NCBI GenBank assembly: GCA_034769895.1
Contig: CM068369.1
Span: forward strand, 428,755,479 to 428,819,478
Origin: Magicicada septendecula
Lineage: Eukaryota; Arthropoda; Insecta; Hemiptera; Cicadidae
Direction of reading: 5' to 3'
DNA: 64,000 nt
Of the stretch, positions 50,049 through 61,661 are shown piece by piece. The translations under genes were made by a program, and so were the position numbers. Positions within the stretch are counted from its first letter, which is position 1. Every line of letters starts with the position of its first letter. Under the pieces are notes generated by a model. The model had not been told where the DNA came from. It saw nothing but the letters and a program-made list of their open reading frames with translations, and searched no databases.

Positions 50049-50158
50049 ACTACCCACTTCCTCTCCACACACGTGGGTCAGTCAACACCCTTATTTTAAA
50101 ACATCCAAATAGTACTATGCAAAATAATTCTTAATATTATCTATCTGTCCTCTATCAT

Positions 50159-52556
50159 TTACTTCTTAATCATGTTATAAAATATTTCTTCATTATCAAA
50201 TTTAATTTTAATATTAATTAAATTGTCTAACCCTTTTTCTCTCTCTTTCAATATTTCTAACTCCTCTCTAAGCTTCCTTTCAACTGTGTTATTCACTACT
50301 TTTACAATTTCGTATTCTTCCAAAGGATTAACAAACTTATGGTTGTCTTCTATGAAATGTCTTGCATATAACGAATTGGTTGTTCTATTACCTTCTCCAC
50401 GTTTGTGGTCAGACAACCTGCATACGAATTTCCGTCCTGTCTCTCCTAGGTACACCTTGTTGCAGTCTTTACATTTTAATTTATAAATTCCGCTTTTCTG
50501 ACTGGAATTTTCTATATTCTTATTCCTTATCTTATCAAATACCGTTTCACATTTGTAATAGCTATATCTACTCCATATTTATTAAAACATTTTATAATTT
50601 TCTCGTATGTGAACCTATGTATGTCAATGACCCTGCATAATTCTTTTGTTCTGGTTCTATTTTATCTTTTTGTATGTTAACCCTTTTCATAACTTTATCC
50701 ACTATGTTGGTGTTATAATTATTATTCTTACAATTCCTTTATCGTTCTTAACTCCTATCTTTTGACTCGGTCTCTTTTAAACACTTCTGAGCTCTGTAAC
50801 AAAATGATTGATTGCCGCCATTTATATTCTATATGGGTGGTAAGACTCTCTTGTATAATTATATCAGAATACGACTCTTTCCTAAATATCCCAAACTGTA
50901 GTTCCTCATTATCTTTAATTTCTATGTTTAAATCTAAGTAATTTATTTTCTTACCTCCTATCTCTTCTTTAAATTGTAAGTTTTTATCCTTACTATTCAC
51001 CTCATTTATAAACTCATGCACTTCTTCTATGCTTCCTTCCCAAATTACTAATACATCATCAACGTATCTAGACATAATTTTATATTGTTTTTATACTTAG
51101 TGGAAGTTATTAATTGCTTTTCAAAATCATTCATGTATATTTCAGCAAGAATAGGGGATAATGAAGACCCCATAGGTAAACCTTTTTTCTGTATATAAAA
51201 CTTGTTATTAAACTAAAATAGTTCTGATTTACACATTCTTTAATTACTTTCATCAACTGCTTTTTATACTGTATTCTCCCATATTATTATCGTTTATTAA
51301 CTTAATAACTTTATTTACTGTGATATTGGTAAACATGTCCTTAACATCCAGTGATATCAATTTTGTATTTACATTAATCCTAACATTTTCTAATTTTTCT
51401 ATCAATTTTACATTATTCTCTATGTTGTATTTTGTCCCAAATTCATATTTCTCTTTCAGTACTCTGCTAACTTCCTTTGATAATTTATAAATAGGTGCAT
51501 TAATAAAAGAAACAATCGTCTAATTGGTTTTCTTCTTTATGTATCTTAACCTGACTTTTAAAGTTGGTGCTGTTGGATTACTTTCCAATAAACTACTTTT
51601 TCTTATTTTCTTCTATAAATGTTATCTGTTTCATCATTTGTTTTATCCTTGACTGGTACTTACTTGTATAATCATACTTTATTTCCTCGTATGGTCCTTC
51701 CCTTATAAATTCTTCCGTTTTCTTTATGTATTCGTCCTTTCTCAGTAGTACCATTGTATTTCCTTTGTCCGCCTTCGTTACTATAATATCATTCTTCTTT
51801 ATTTTATTCTTTAGTTTAGTTACAGTTGATTTGATTTTTTGTTCATTTTTGAATTATACAAACTTCTCTTAAATATTTTATCTACTACATTCCCTACTTC
51901 CACCTTATTCTTTTTTTATCATTTTCATTTCCTAGTTTTTGTATTATGCTTTCGCGATTCAATAATCGTTTTTTCTTGATTTAATTCTGGTGGCGGTGCG
52001 TATTTTAAGCCTTTTGCTAACATTTCTTTTTCTTCTGTCTTGAAATTTACCTCTGTAAGGTTTATTACTCTTTTTTCATAGTTATTCTTAGAGAGGTGTT
52101 CCTTTTTTACTTCGTTCTTTTTTATTAACTTATTTAACTTATCTACCATTTTCTTATTTTTCTTTTCCAATTTCTTTTCTACGTACCCCAAACCAAAATT
52201 ATATAATATTTCTTCTAACTCTACATACGAGTATATTCTTAACAATTCTATGTGTCTGTCATATAATTCCCTATTATATCTATTGATTAAGCCGTAGAGT
52301 GACCTTATTTCCAGTTTTATCCACAACTTCTCGCTTTGTTCTTTTACTTTTTTGGCTACACTGTTCTTATTTTTAATTTTAACTTGAGCGTACTTTGGAT
52401 GACATTATTATCCAGACATTGTTTATTAAACCATATTTTACTTAAAACCCTCTTCAATTTAACTTTTAACTTAAGATATTTAAATACTTTACTTACCTTA
52501 TTGTTGTCGTTTATTACCTCATTGTTGTTGTCCATTACCTGTAGTCGATTGCACAT
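50159..52556 (-). pseudogene. Penelope-like reverse transcriptase / GIY-YIG endonuclease, minus-strand copy, frameshifted
   Basis: Blocks read in order on the minus strand. The N-terminal basic/coiled segment (52556-52356) shifts frame into 52326-51925, which ends in the family motif KGLKYAPPPELN. A TKADKGNTMVLL segment lies near 51790, a reverse transcriptase core with YVDD at 51055-51066 is open over 51075-50755, and a GIY-YIG nuclease runs from about 50490 (SGIYKLKCKDCNKVYLGETGRK) to 50159, with the expected downstream Arg and Glu residues (GRKF, NTVERKLREE). Several frameshifts and in-frame stops separate the blocks, so it cannot make one protein. In intact relatives the enzyme copies its RNA at a nick made by the nuclease domain. 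Confidence 0.85.
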
Positions 52557-52566
52557 CTTAACAGAC

Positions 52567-52886
52567 GTTTAATGAAGAAATTCTGTGTTAGTGGTTGAAA
52601 TCACAATCAGAATGATCACAGTTGCACACCACTATGTAAAAATTATCCCAATTAGCGCTTTCAAGCTTCACAGCCCATCGTCAGATTGGAATAGACACAA
52701 AATAAGTGGAAACAACCCTTCACCCCTCTCCACCACCATGCTCACACACAACAAGCTATAATATAAATGACCCTTCCCCACCCCTAAACCCTGTCCCACC
52801 ATCTGTAGAGTTACATATTTTTTCTAGCAAATTCCTTGTGTTTCAGTGTTGTGTGTGTGTGTGTGTGTGTGTGTGCATCCTTTTAA
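52567..52886 (-). repeat. Terminal repeat of Penelope-like element, middle (5' end of minus copy)
   Basis: Contains the full ~320-bp repeat, including the outer 40 bp that is also found at 54740-54779. A (TG)n run at about 52850-52875 is followed by CATCCTTTTAA, where the minus copy ends and the plus copy begins. Confidence 0.85.
52645..52692 (-). ncRNA. Hammerhead ribozyme motif, middle terminal repeat
   Basis: Identical in all core and stem positions to 54656-54703. As the 5' copy of a full-length element, this is the one placed to process the transcript's 5' end. Confidence 0.75.
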
Positions 52887-54355
52887 TAGGAAAGTAATCC
52901 AACAGCACCAACTTTTAAAGTCAGGTTAAGATACATAAAGAAGGAAAACCAATTAGACCGATTGTTTCTTTTATTAATGCACCTATTTATAAATTATCAA
53001 AGGAAGTTAGCAGAGTACTGAAAGAGAAATATGAATTTGGGACAAAATACAACATAGAGAATAATGTAAAATTGATAGAAAAATTAGAAAATGTTAGGAT
53101 TAATGTAAATACAAAATTGATATCACTGGATGTTAAGGACATGTTTACCAATATCACAGTAAATAAAGTTATTAAGTTAATAAACGATAATAATATGGGA
53201 GAATACAGTATAAAAGCAGTTGATGAAAGTAATTAAAGAATGTGTAAATCAGAACTATTTTAGGTTTAATAACAAGTTTTATATACAGAAAAAAGGTTTA
53301 CCTATGGGGTCTTCATTATCCCCTATTCTTGCTGAAATATACATGAATGATTTGAAAAGCAATTAATAACTTCCACTAAGTATAAAAACAATATAAAATT
53401 ATGGTCTAGATACGTTGATGATGTATTAGTAATTTGGGAAGGAAGCATAGAAGAAGTGCATGAGTTTATAAATGAGGTGAATAGTAAGGATAAAAACTTA
53501 CAATTTAAAGAAGAGATAGGAGGTAAGAAAATAAATTACTTAGATTTAAACATAGAAATTAAAGATAATGAGGAACTACAGTTTGGGATATTTAGGAAAG
53601 AGTCGTATTCTGATATAATTATACCAAGAGAGTCTTACCACCCATATAGATATAAAAATGGCGGCAATCAATTCATTTTGTTACAGAGCTCAGAAGTGTT
53701 TAAAAGAGACCGAGTCAAAAGATAGGGAGTTAAGAACGATACAGGGAATTGTAAGGAATAATAATTATAACACCAACATAGTGGATAAAGTTATGAAAAG
53801 GGTTAACATACAAAAGATAAAATAGAACCAGAACAAAAGAATTATGCAGGGTCATTGACATACATAGGTTCACATACGAGAAAAATTATAAAATGTTTTA
53901 ATAAATATGGAGTAGATATAGCTATTAAAAAATGTGAAACGGTATTTGATAAGATAAGGAATAAGAATATAGAAAAAATTCCAGTATTACAGAAAGCGGA
54001 ATTTATAAATTAAAATGTAAAGACTGCAACAAGGTGTACCTAGGAGAGACAGGACGGAAATTCGTATGCAGGTTGTCTGACCACAAACGTGGAGAAGGTA
54101 ATAGAACAACCAATTCGTTATATGCAAGACATTTCATAGAAGACAACCATAAGTTTGTTAATCTTTGGAAGAATACGAAATTGTAAAAGTAGTGAATAAC
54201 ACAGTTGAAAGGAAGCTTAGAGAGGAGTTAGAAATATGAAGCTTAGAGAGGAGTTAGAAATATTGAAAGAGAGAGAAAAAGGGTTAGACAATTTAATTAA
54301 TATTAAAATTAAATTTGATAATGAAGAAATATTTTATAACATGATTAAGAAGTAA
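52887..54355 (+). pseudogene. Penelope-like reverse transcriptase / GIY-YIG endonuclease, plus-strand 5'-truncated copy
   Basis: Begins within the reverse transcriptase (segment equivalent to SNPTAPTFK...). It continues through VSFINAPIYKLSKE and LISLDVKDMFTNI, the YVDD box at 53411-53422 (open 53456-53725) and the GIY-YIG region near 54000-54355. Frameshifts occur between blocks. A 26-bp direct duplication (54212-54237 and 54238-54263) disrupts the nuclease region. Nucleotide identity with the minus copy is very high, so the two derive from the same or sister templates. Confidence 0.8.
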
Positions 54356-54465
54356 ATGATAGAGGACAGATAGATAATATTAAGAATTATTTTGCATAGT
54401 ACTATTTGGATGTTTTAAAATAAGGGTGTTGACTGACCCACGTGTGTGGAGAGGAAGTGGGTAGT

Positions 54466-54779
54466 TTAAAAGGATGCACACACACACACACACACAACAC
54501 TGAAACACAAGGAATTTGCTAGAAAAAATATGTAACTCTACAGATGGTGGGACAGGGTTTAGGGGGTGGGGAAGGGTCATTTATATTATAGCTTGTTGTG
54601 TGTGAGCATGGTGGTGGAGAGGGGTGAAGGGGTTGTTTCCACTTATTTTGTGTCTATTCCAATCTGACGATGGGCTGTGAAGCTTGAAAGCGCTAATTGG
54701 GATAATTTTTACATAGTGGTGTGCAACTGTGATCATTCTGATTGTGATTTCAACCACTAACACAAATTTCTTCATTAAA
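54466..54779 (+). repeat. Terminal repeat of Penelope-like element, right
   Basis: Inverted counterpart of 52567-52886. (AC)n microsatellite near 54476-54497. Ends CTTCATTAAA directly at the target duplication. Confidence 0.85.
54656..54703 (+). ncRNA. Hammerhead ribozyme motif, right terminal repeat
   Basis: In order: ATTCCAAT (stem I, 5' side), CTGACGA core, stem II GGGCT/AGCTT closed by a GTGA loop with G-U pairs, GAAA core, self-complementary GCGC as a minimal stem III, TA as the U-H dinucleotide, then ATTGGGAT (stem I, 3' side). Stem I pairs over all eight positions. This is the type I, short-stem-III form known from Penelope-like elements, which tends to act as a dimer. Confidence 0.75.
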
Positions 54780-54793
54780 CCTCTTTATTTTAA
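54780..54793. repeat. 14-bp target site duplication, right copy
   Basis: CCTCTTTATTTTAA, identical to 49757-49770. The array unit resumes from here. Confidence 0.9.
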
Positions 54794-54935
54794 ATCATAC
54801 TGTTTCTGAATAATTATTGAGTAAGTTGTTCTTACAGTTTCTTTAGAATTTTGGGTTTTTTTTATTTACAATGTGTTGCTTGGTCCTGTATCCATAAAAT
54901 CCGTCCCTTTTCATTATATTCTGTTTGGAATTTGT

Positions 54936-56275
54936 TTAACCGTGGTCCATTATTTCCTCTATACTGGTGGTTCGGGTCTCTCTAGTGTATAGAGTTATTT
55001 CTGTCCTTGTGACATATCTCATTATTGTAGAGTTCTTGCCTCTTGTCACTATAAAATTGTCATTTATAGTCAAGCTCATCATCGTCCTTTGAACTGATTC
55101 TTCTGTACTGTCTCTTAATGGTTCTGATGGTTCATACATAAATTCCATAAGTCCTCCATGCTCCTTAGTTAGTTTTGGTCTTTTTGGTCCTTCTAGTCCA
55201 TCTGGGAATTCAAGTGTGGTTCGTTTAAAGTTTCTCACTTGCCTTACTTCTCTGTTTTCCGTAATTGGTCTATTATGTAGCTGAACCAATCCCCTTTTCA
55301 TCATTTCCAATTCTTCCCGTGTATTTATTAATTTCCTTTTACACATTTGTCTTATTCTCACTATCTTCATTTCATCATGAACCCGTTCTATTCTTCCGGT
55401 TCTATCAATTGGTATCTTGTCAAATTTTTCTTGGGTCTTCGCTTGTATGTTTCCTATTTGAGTAATTTTGGTCTCTACTTCTACTCTGAGTTGCATGATG
55501 GGTTCATCTGTCTTTTCCAGATCCACCTTAATTTCATTTATTTGCTGTCTTACCTCCACTTCATAGCTATCAACTCCTTTGCTCCGTGTTTCATTGACAA
55601 TTATAATACTTCCATTGATGACTTCCCTCAATGCTAGGCCTTGTTCATTGATGATTTGCCGCAACTCCTTATTATGGTTTTCAATTTTCTCATCCATTCG
55701 TTTGGTATTCTCCAGAATCTGCCTCAAACTCTCATCATTCCTGTCAAACCTTTTATTCATTTGCTTGATTAAATTTTCGCTCAAAATTTCGTTTTGTTTT
55801 CTTGAGTTCTCATTAATACTGTCTATTTTATTTTCCAGCTTTTCTGAATTTTCATTTATACTGTCTATCTTTTCATTGATTTGTCTAAAATCGGCCTTCA
55901 ATCGTTCATTATTTTCATTTATGGTTTGCCTTAAAAGTTCACTAGTACTTTCCTTAATACTGTCTATTTTTTCATTAGTTTGTCTATTATCTTCTTTGAT
56001 ACTGTCTATTTTTTCATTAGTTTGTCTATTATCTTCTTTGATTAATTCCCATAATTTTTGTAAATCTAGGCCTCCTCTTTATCTGGTTGGTCCCCTTGGG
56101 CATCTTCTTCCACTATTTCCGTTTCCGTATCCATAACTATTTCAGTTTCTTCTGTATCACCTGTCTGTTGATCCATTTCACTGTCCGTGATTAATTCTAT
56201 TTCTTGTTCCTGTCCACCTTCTTCCTTCTCCTTCTCTTCTGCCCTCTTCTTCGATCTGCCTCTGGTATTAAGCAT
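54936..56275 (-). pseudogene. Gag-like protein, unit 7, broken by the same 10-bp deletion as unit 5
   Basis: The stop after 69 codons arises at the same junction as in unit 5 (near 56076). The rest of the frame is intact (open 55901-54936). The Penelope-like insertion lies downstream of the gag stop and does not touch the frame. Confidence 0.8.
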
Positions 56276-56364
56276 TCCTGTGCCTCTAATGGTTGCCTGC
56301 TCAAGTTAAGTAACAAATAATATGATTTTTTACTTAACTAAAGCCCACTCGTTGAGCGCCAATT

Positions 56365-58931
56365 TGTAATAAAACTAATTATGTGTGTGTTAAGATGTGA
56401 CGATGATGCCTCACGTTGCGAGCGTCAATTTGTAATAATATAAAATAGAATGTGTTGAGTACGTGTTTAATTAAGCTCCACGTTGTTATGCGCCAGTTTG
56501 TAATAAAACCAATATGTGCCGGTACTAGCGAAAATGTCCGTCTTATTCAAACCCCACTGTTGTAATCAATTTAGTAACGAACTGCTTGTTAATTATGTGA
56601 GGACGTATGTTATATTGTATGATACCAGCTGGAGACGTCAAATTGTAAAGAAATCTTGTCTATTAGTGTAATTAGTTATAAGAGACTCCGGTGTAACAAA
56701 CGCCAAGTAATACGTTGTAGGTGGCGATCCGTAACTATTAAACTGCTGTCACCTGGTTTAATTAATATATTATTAACTAATATACCTTTCGGTTGTGACC
56801 GGTGAAACCCTCAGAACATAGATTATTAAGTCCACAAAATTAGAATTATGTTCCTGAATTTATTATGGTATTATTCTATAGACTTAATTTAGTTCTCGGT
56901 GGTTGTTTAATATGAGCAATATATATGGAGTATTTACTGAATGTAAGTGGTATTTGTTTCAACCCTAGTCCCTCAACGATCAAAATTTTGTTCAAATTTA
57001 GTATTAAAAAACCAGTTAGTTCAGTAATCTCCCGTCTCACCAGCTGCAAACTTGGAGCGCTGTTATTAGAAATAAGTATACTTATAGGTTAGTTATTCGG
57101 AGTTTTTGTATCAATCTGTTAATAAATTATTACACCAACTACATATAGTATTTTCTCTGCAATGATTAAAACGTTATCTAATACAACCAATGTACTTTAT
57201 TTATTTTTCTCTGGTATTTAACAAGTTACGTTGTCTCAGACAAACAATAAGACGATCCAATCGACTATCCCAACATGTATCGATTCTTAATTATTCAAAC
57301 TCTAAAAACATATATATTTGAAAATAATGACAATTAATTCTTATACCAGGGTTCGTGTAGTTCTTTGAACCATTAGTAAGGCCAGGTAAAACGCATAATT
57401 AAGGTTGTTCAATTTACAAAAAGAATAAAATTATTTACTTAAAATACAATGATATGAAAATAATTTGTTTTTTACCCAAACGACGAAAGCTTCATTAGGC
57501 GGTGAATGTTTGTCAACAGCGGTCAAAATCCAGTTTATATCGTCTTCACCCAGTAAAACTGCTCTGGTTTTCAATGAATTGATGATGGTAATCCCACAGG
57601 AACTCTTGTGCTTCGATTCTTCTTTTGCGACTTCACAATTCTTGGTCCCAATGAACTGGAATTAGGATCTCAGCTTACGCTGTCAATGAAGGTTATTTCG
57701 TCAACCGAGTCTTCTGTATTTCCAAATATTTCCGTTAATTCAGGCTTTAACTCTTTACTGGTCTTCAATTTATAGCATGAATTGGTTTGATACCAAATTC
57801 AGCGGAATTATTTAATGATTGAGGTGAGAAGCTTTCAATTCTTTTTTATTTTACTCATTGATAATTTAGAGTGTTATTTAATTTGTACGATTCATTAGCG
57901 TTCAAATATAATTGTTTTACAAAAAAGGCTTTATCAGTTTGGACATATCTTTCCTTTATATTTATTCATATATTTTTATATCGGTTCATTTCAATCTAAT
58001 CGCTTGTAACAATCAGAACCATCTATTCCAAAATCAACAACTTATTATATATCAGTTGCCTTAACAACCACGTTCTCTATATATCCTTGAGCCGGCATTA
58101 TAGAATATTACTACTTCTTTCCAATAAAATACTCCATGCTTGGATTAATCTTGAATCACATAAAACTTTCCCCTAACCTTCCTTACTAAACAGTAAATGT
58201 TTTACTAGAGTTTCGTTGGACTGGGTTTGCTAAAAAGGTATTCATTTCCTTTCACTAATATGGAATTTAGGCCTATAGATTCATTTATAACCATTATAAC
58301 ATTATTTGGTTTTTAACTTAATTTTCTTTTTACCTGACCTACTGTACAATTAATTATTGGTTACATAGTTAATTACATGAATTTTAATTTACTGGTGGTT
58401 ATTTGTTTTTATATTAATTAACTGGTTCTGGAACCCTTTATTAATTTATGACATAATTGTCAGAACTACTTGTTAGATTTAAAACACTGGTCACACTCCT
58501 GATCCAGTTTATAAACATTACTTAGAACAACAGTATTTTTCAACATTATACAATACTGATAACTTAGTACAGTACCTAACATTGGTAACTATACTGGGTT
58601 ATATTAATACAAATCTAATATAAACATAAACATAATTATTGGTGAAGTATTATTATCAAATAACATTATTTCATTTTTAGTATATTCAACATACAATATA
58701 AAATACTCTGTGACATGAACATGCCACAGTACAAAACAAACAATTCATAACATTCAATCATTCCTTAGTCTGGCTTTTATACATTTAATACTAGTCATTG
58801 CCTCCTTCTGGTTTGAGTTACTTCTCGAGCACATGACCTATTGAACAACCTTAAGTCAGGGTATGGTCCTTGACCATATTACATTCAATTTTTTATGTAA
58901 CGTTGGGGAACCTCAACTATGTTGCGTTACA
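56365..58931 (-). repeat. LTR 8 (2567 bp)
   Basis: Carries TTAAGTCAGGG near 58853, also seen in the diverged LTR at 1-1864. The other array LTRs read TTAAGTTAGGG. Confidence 0.85.
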
Positions 58932-59975
58932 TAACACCCCCCCTTCGAAATAAGTTTATTTTGGTATAAACAAAGTTTAGCAAGAAATAAACTTCTAATT
59001 TGTATCTGGCCAATTGGTTTCCTATTTATAGTACTTTTATATTTCATAATTATCCGTTATTTTATTATCATTTCTTCGTTCCTTCTTAAAATCAATTATT
59101 TCCCAAGTTTAAATCTTATTTCTATAATCATTCTTGTGACATTCTTTATTAATTATACATTTTGGATCAGGTTTTATTTGATTCTCTATATTTATTTGTG
59201 AGTTTTCCCTCTAATATTTAATTTTCCTAAACCTTCCTAACATTATAACTGGAATCGAATCGGTGGTGCTCTATCGGCTAACCAATTACCGTCGTCCGTT
59301 ACATACTTTCTGGGATCAGAGGAACATCATCTCTGCCCAGTTAAATGATTGCTGGAATATTCTACAGTCAATCTTCATTAATAAACCTCGTAAGGTAGTC
59401 ATCATGTGACCTTCAATAAAATAATAAATAATAATCATATTCTAGGGATTATTCACTGTACTTTAACTCAGATCATATTATTTCTTCATATTAATTCTTC
59501 CTTCTATTATACACTTCTCATCTCCAATACTTGGCTATTTTATTGACATTTATTAATTGGGTTTTGTTTTCGGATAATTCTTAAATATTTGTTTTTTTTT
59601 TCTTTTCTTGTGATCCTTTTGAAGGTTCCATTTTGGCTTCTTCATTCTCTTATCTTCATTGGCTCATATTCCTTTATGATCAATACAGCTGGTTATGAGA
59701 TTTTGGTTAGTACTATACATTACATTATGTAGTTATATTCTTCTGGCACAATCATTATTATTTCTTTTTACATTCTAAATTATATTTCTCGCTATTATAT
59801 TATATCAGATAAACTCATCTTGTGTTTTGGTTTTGATGATTTTTTATTAGGTTGAATCAGTGTTATTTATTTATTTATTTTTTTTTTCAAAATTCTCTTT
59901 CTTGTATACCTCATAAATTGTTTTCTTAGATACTTGTTTGTAAGTTGAGCTTACTTCATTTTTTGAATTTTGGGG

Positions 59976-60143
59976 TATTTATCCTCTTTATTTTAAATCA
60001 TACTGTTTCTGAATAATTATTGAGTAAGTTGTTCTTACAGTTTCTTTAGAATTTTGGGTTATTTATCCTCTTTATTTTAAATCATACTGTTTCTGAATAA
60101 TTATTGAGTAAGTTGTTCTTACAGTTTCTTTAGAATTTTGAGT
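59976..60143. repeat. 84-bp tandem duplication, unit 8
   Basis: Copies start at 59976 and 60060. Confidence 0.85.
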
Positions 60144-60222
60144 TTTTTTTATTTACAATGTGTTGCTTGGTCCTGTATCCATAAAATCCGTCCCTTTTCA
60201 TTATATTCTGTTTGGAATTTGT

Positions 60223-61572
60223 TTAACCGTGGTCCATTATTTCCTCTATACTGGTGGTTCGGGTCTCTCTAGTGTATAGAGTTATTTCTGTCCTTGTGAC
60301 ATATCTCATTATTGTAGAGTTCTTGCCTCTTGTCACTATAAAATTGTCATTTATAGTCAAGCTCATCATCGTCCTTTGAACTGATTCTTCTGTACTGTCT
60401 CTTAATGGTTCTGATGGTTCATACATAAATTCCATAAGTCCTCCATGCTCCTTAGTTAGTTTTGGTCTTTTTGGTCCTTCTAGTCCATCTGGGAATTCAA
60501 GTGTGGTTCGTTTAAAGTTTCTCACTTGCCTTACTTCTCTGTTTTCCGTAATTGGTCTATTATGTAGCTGAACCAATCCCCTTTTCATCATTTCCAATTC
60601 TTCCCGTGTATTTATTAATTTCCTTTTACACATTTGTCTTATTCTCACTATCTTCATTTCATCATGAACCCGTTCTATTCTTCCGGTTCTATCAATTGGT
60701 ATCTTGTCAAATTTTTCTTGGGTCTTCGCTTGTATGTTTCCTATTTGAGTAATTTTGGTCTCTACTTCTACTCTGAGTTGCATGATGGGTTCATCTGTCT
60801 TTTCCAGATCCACCTTAATTTCATTTATTTGCTGTCTTACCTCCACTTCATAGCTATCAACTCCTTTGCTCCGTGTTTCATTGACAATTATAATACTTCC
60901 ATTGATGACTTCCCTCAATGCTAGGCCTTGTTCATTGATGATTTGCCGCAACTCCTTATTATGGTTTTCAATTTTCTCATCCATTCGTTTGGTATTCTCC
61001 AGAATCTGCCTCAAACTCTCATCATTCCTGTCAAACCTTTTATTCATTTGCTTGATTAAATTTTCGCTCAAAATTTCGTTTTGTTTTCTTGAGTTCTCAT
61101 TAATACTGTCTATTTTATTTTCCAGCTTTTCTGAATTTTCATTTATACTGTCTATCTTTTCATTGATTTGTCTAAAATCGGCCTTCAATCGTTCATTATT
61201 TTCATTTATGGTTTGCCTTAAAAGTTCACTAGTACTTTCCTTAATACTGTCTATTTTTTCATTAGTTTGTCTATTATCTTCTTTGATACTGTCTATTTTT
61301 TCATTAGTTTGTCTATTATCTTCTTTGATTAATTCCCATAATTTTTGTAAATCTAGGCCTCCTCTGGCTTCCTCTTTATCTGGTTGGTCCCCTTGGGCAT
61401 CTTCTTCCACTATTTCCGTTTCCGTATCCATAACTATTTCAGTTTCTTCTGTATCACCTGTCTGTTGATCCATTTCACTGTCCGTGATTAATTCTATTTC
61501 TTGTTCCTGTCCACCTTCTTCCTTCTCCTTCTCTTCTGCCCTCTTCTTCGATCTGCCTCTGGTATTAAGCAT
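60223..61572 (-). CDS. Gag-like coiled-coil protein, unit 8
   Basis: Intact 449-residue copy with D94, N144, N193 and M402, so it has unit 6's repeat form without unit 6's private change. Internal region 58932-61661. Confidence 0.75.
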   Translation of the reverse strand: MLNTRGRSKKRAEEKEKEEGGQEQEIELITDSEMDQQTGDTEETEIVMDTETEIVEEDAQGDQPDKEEARGGLDLQKLWELIKEDNRQTNEKIDSIKEDNRQTNEKIDSIKESTSELLRQTINENNERLKADFRQINEKIDSINENSEKLENKIDSINENSRKQNEILSENLIKQMNKRFDRNDESLRQILENTKRMDEKIENHNKELRQIINEQGLALREVINGSIIIVNETRSKGVDSYEVEVRQQINEIKVDLEKTDEPIMQLRVEVETKITQIGNIQAKTQEKFDKIPIDRTGRIERVHDEMKIVRIRQMCKRKLINTREELEMMKRGLVQLHNRPITENREVRQVRNFKRTTLEFPDGLEGPKRPKLTKEHGGLMEFMYEPSEPLRDSTEESVQRTMMSLTINDNFIVTRGKNSTIMRYVTRTEITLYTRETRTTSIEEIMDHG

Positions 61573-61661
61573 TCCTGTGCCTCTAATGGTTGCCTGCTCA
61601 AGTTAAGTAACAAATAATATGATTTTTTACTTAACTAAAGCCCACTCGTTGAGCGCCAATT

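Larger units (their letters stand above)
49771..54779. mobile_element. Composite Penelope-like element inserted in unit 7
   Basis: A 5009-bp insertion bounded by one 14-bp duplication. It consists of a minus-strand element with terminal repeats at both ends (49771-52886), joined head-to-head to a 5'-truncated plus-strand copy (52887-54779) that starts inside the reverse transcriptase. The outer ends are therefore inverted repeats of each other. One target duplication for the pair indicates a single insertion event, an arrangement known for Penelope-like elements. Comparison with the uninterrupted units gives the exact empty site. Confidence 0.9.
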
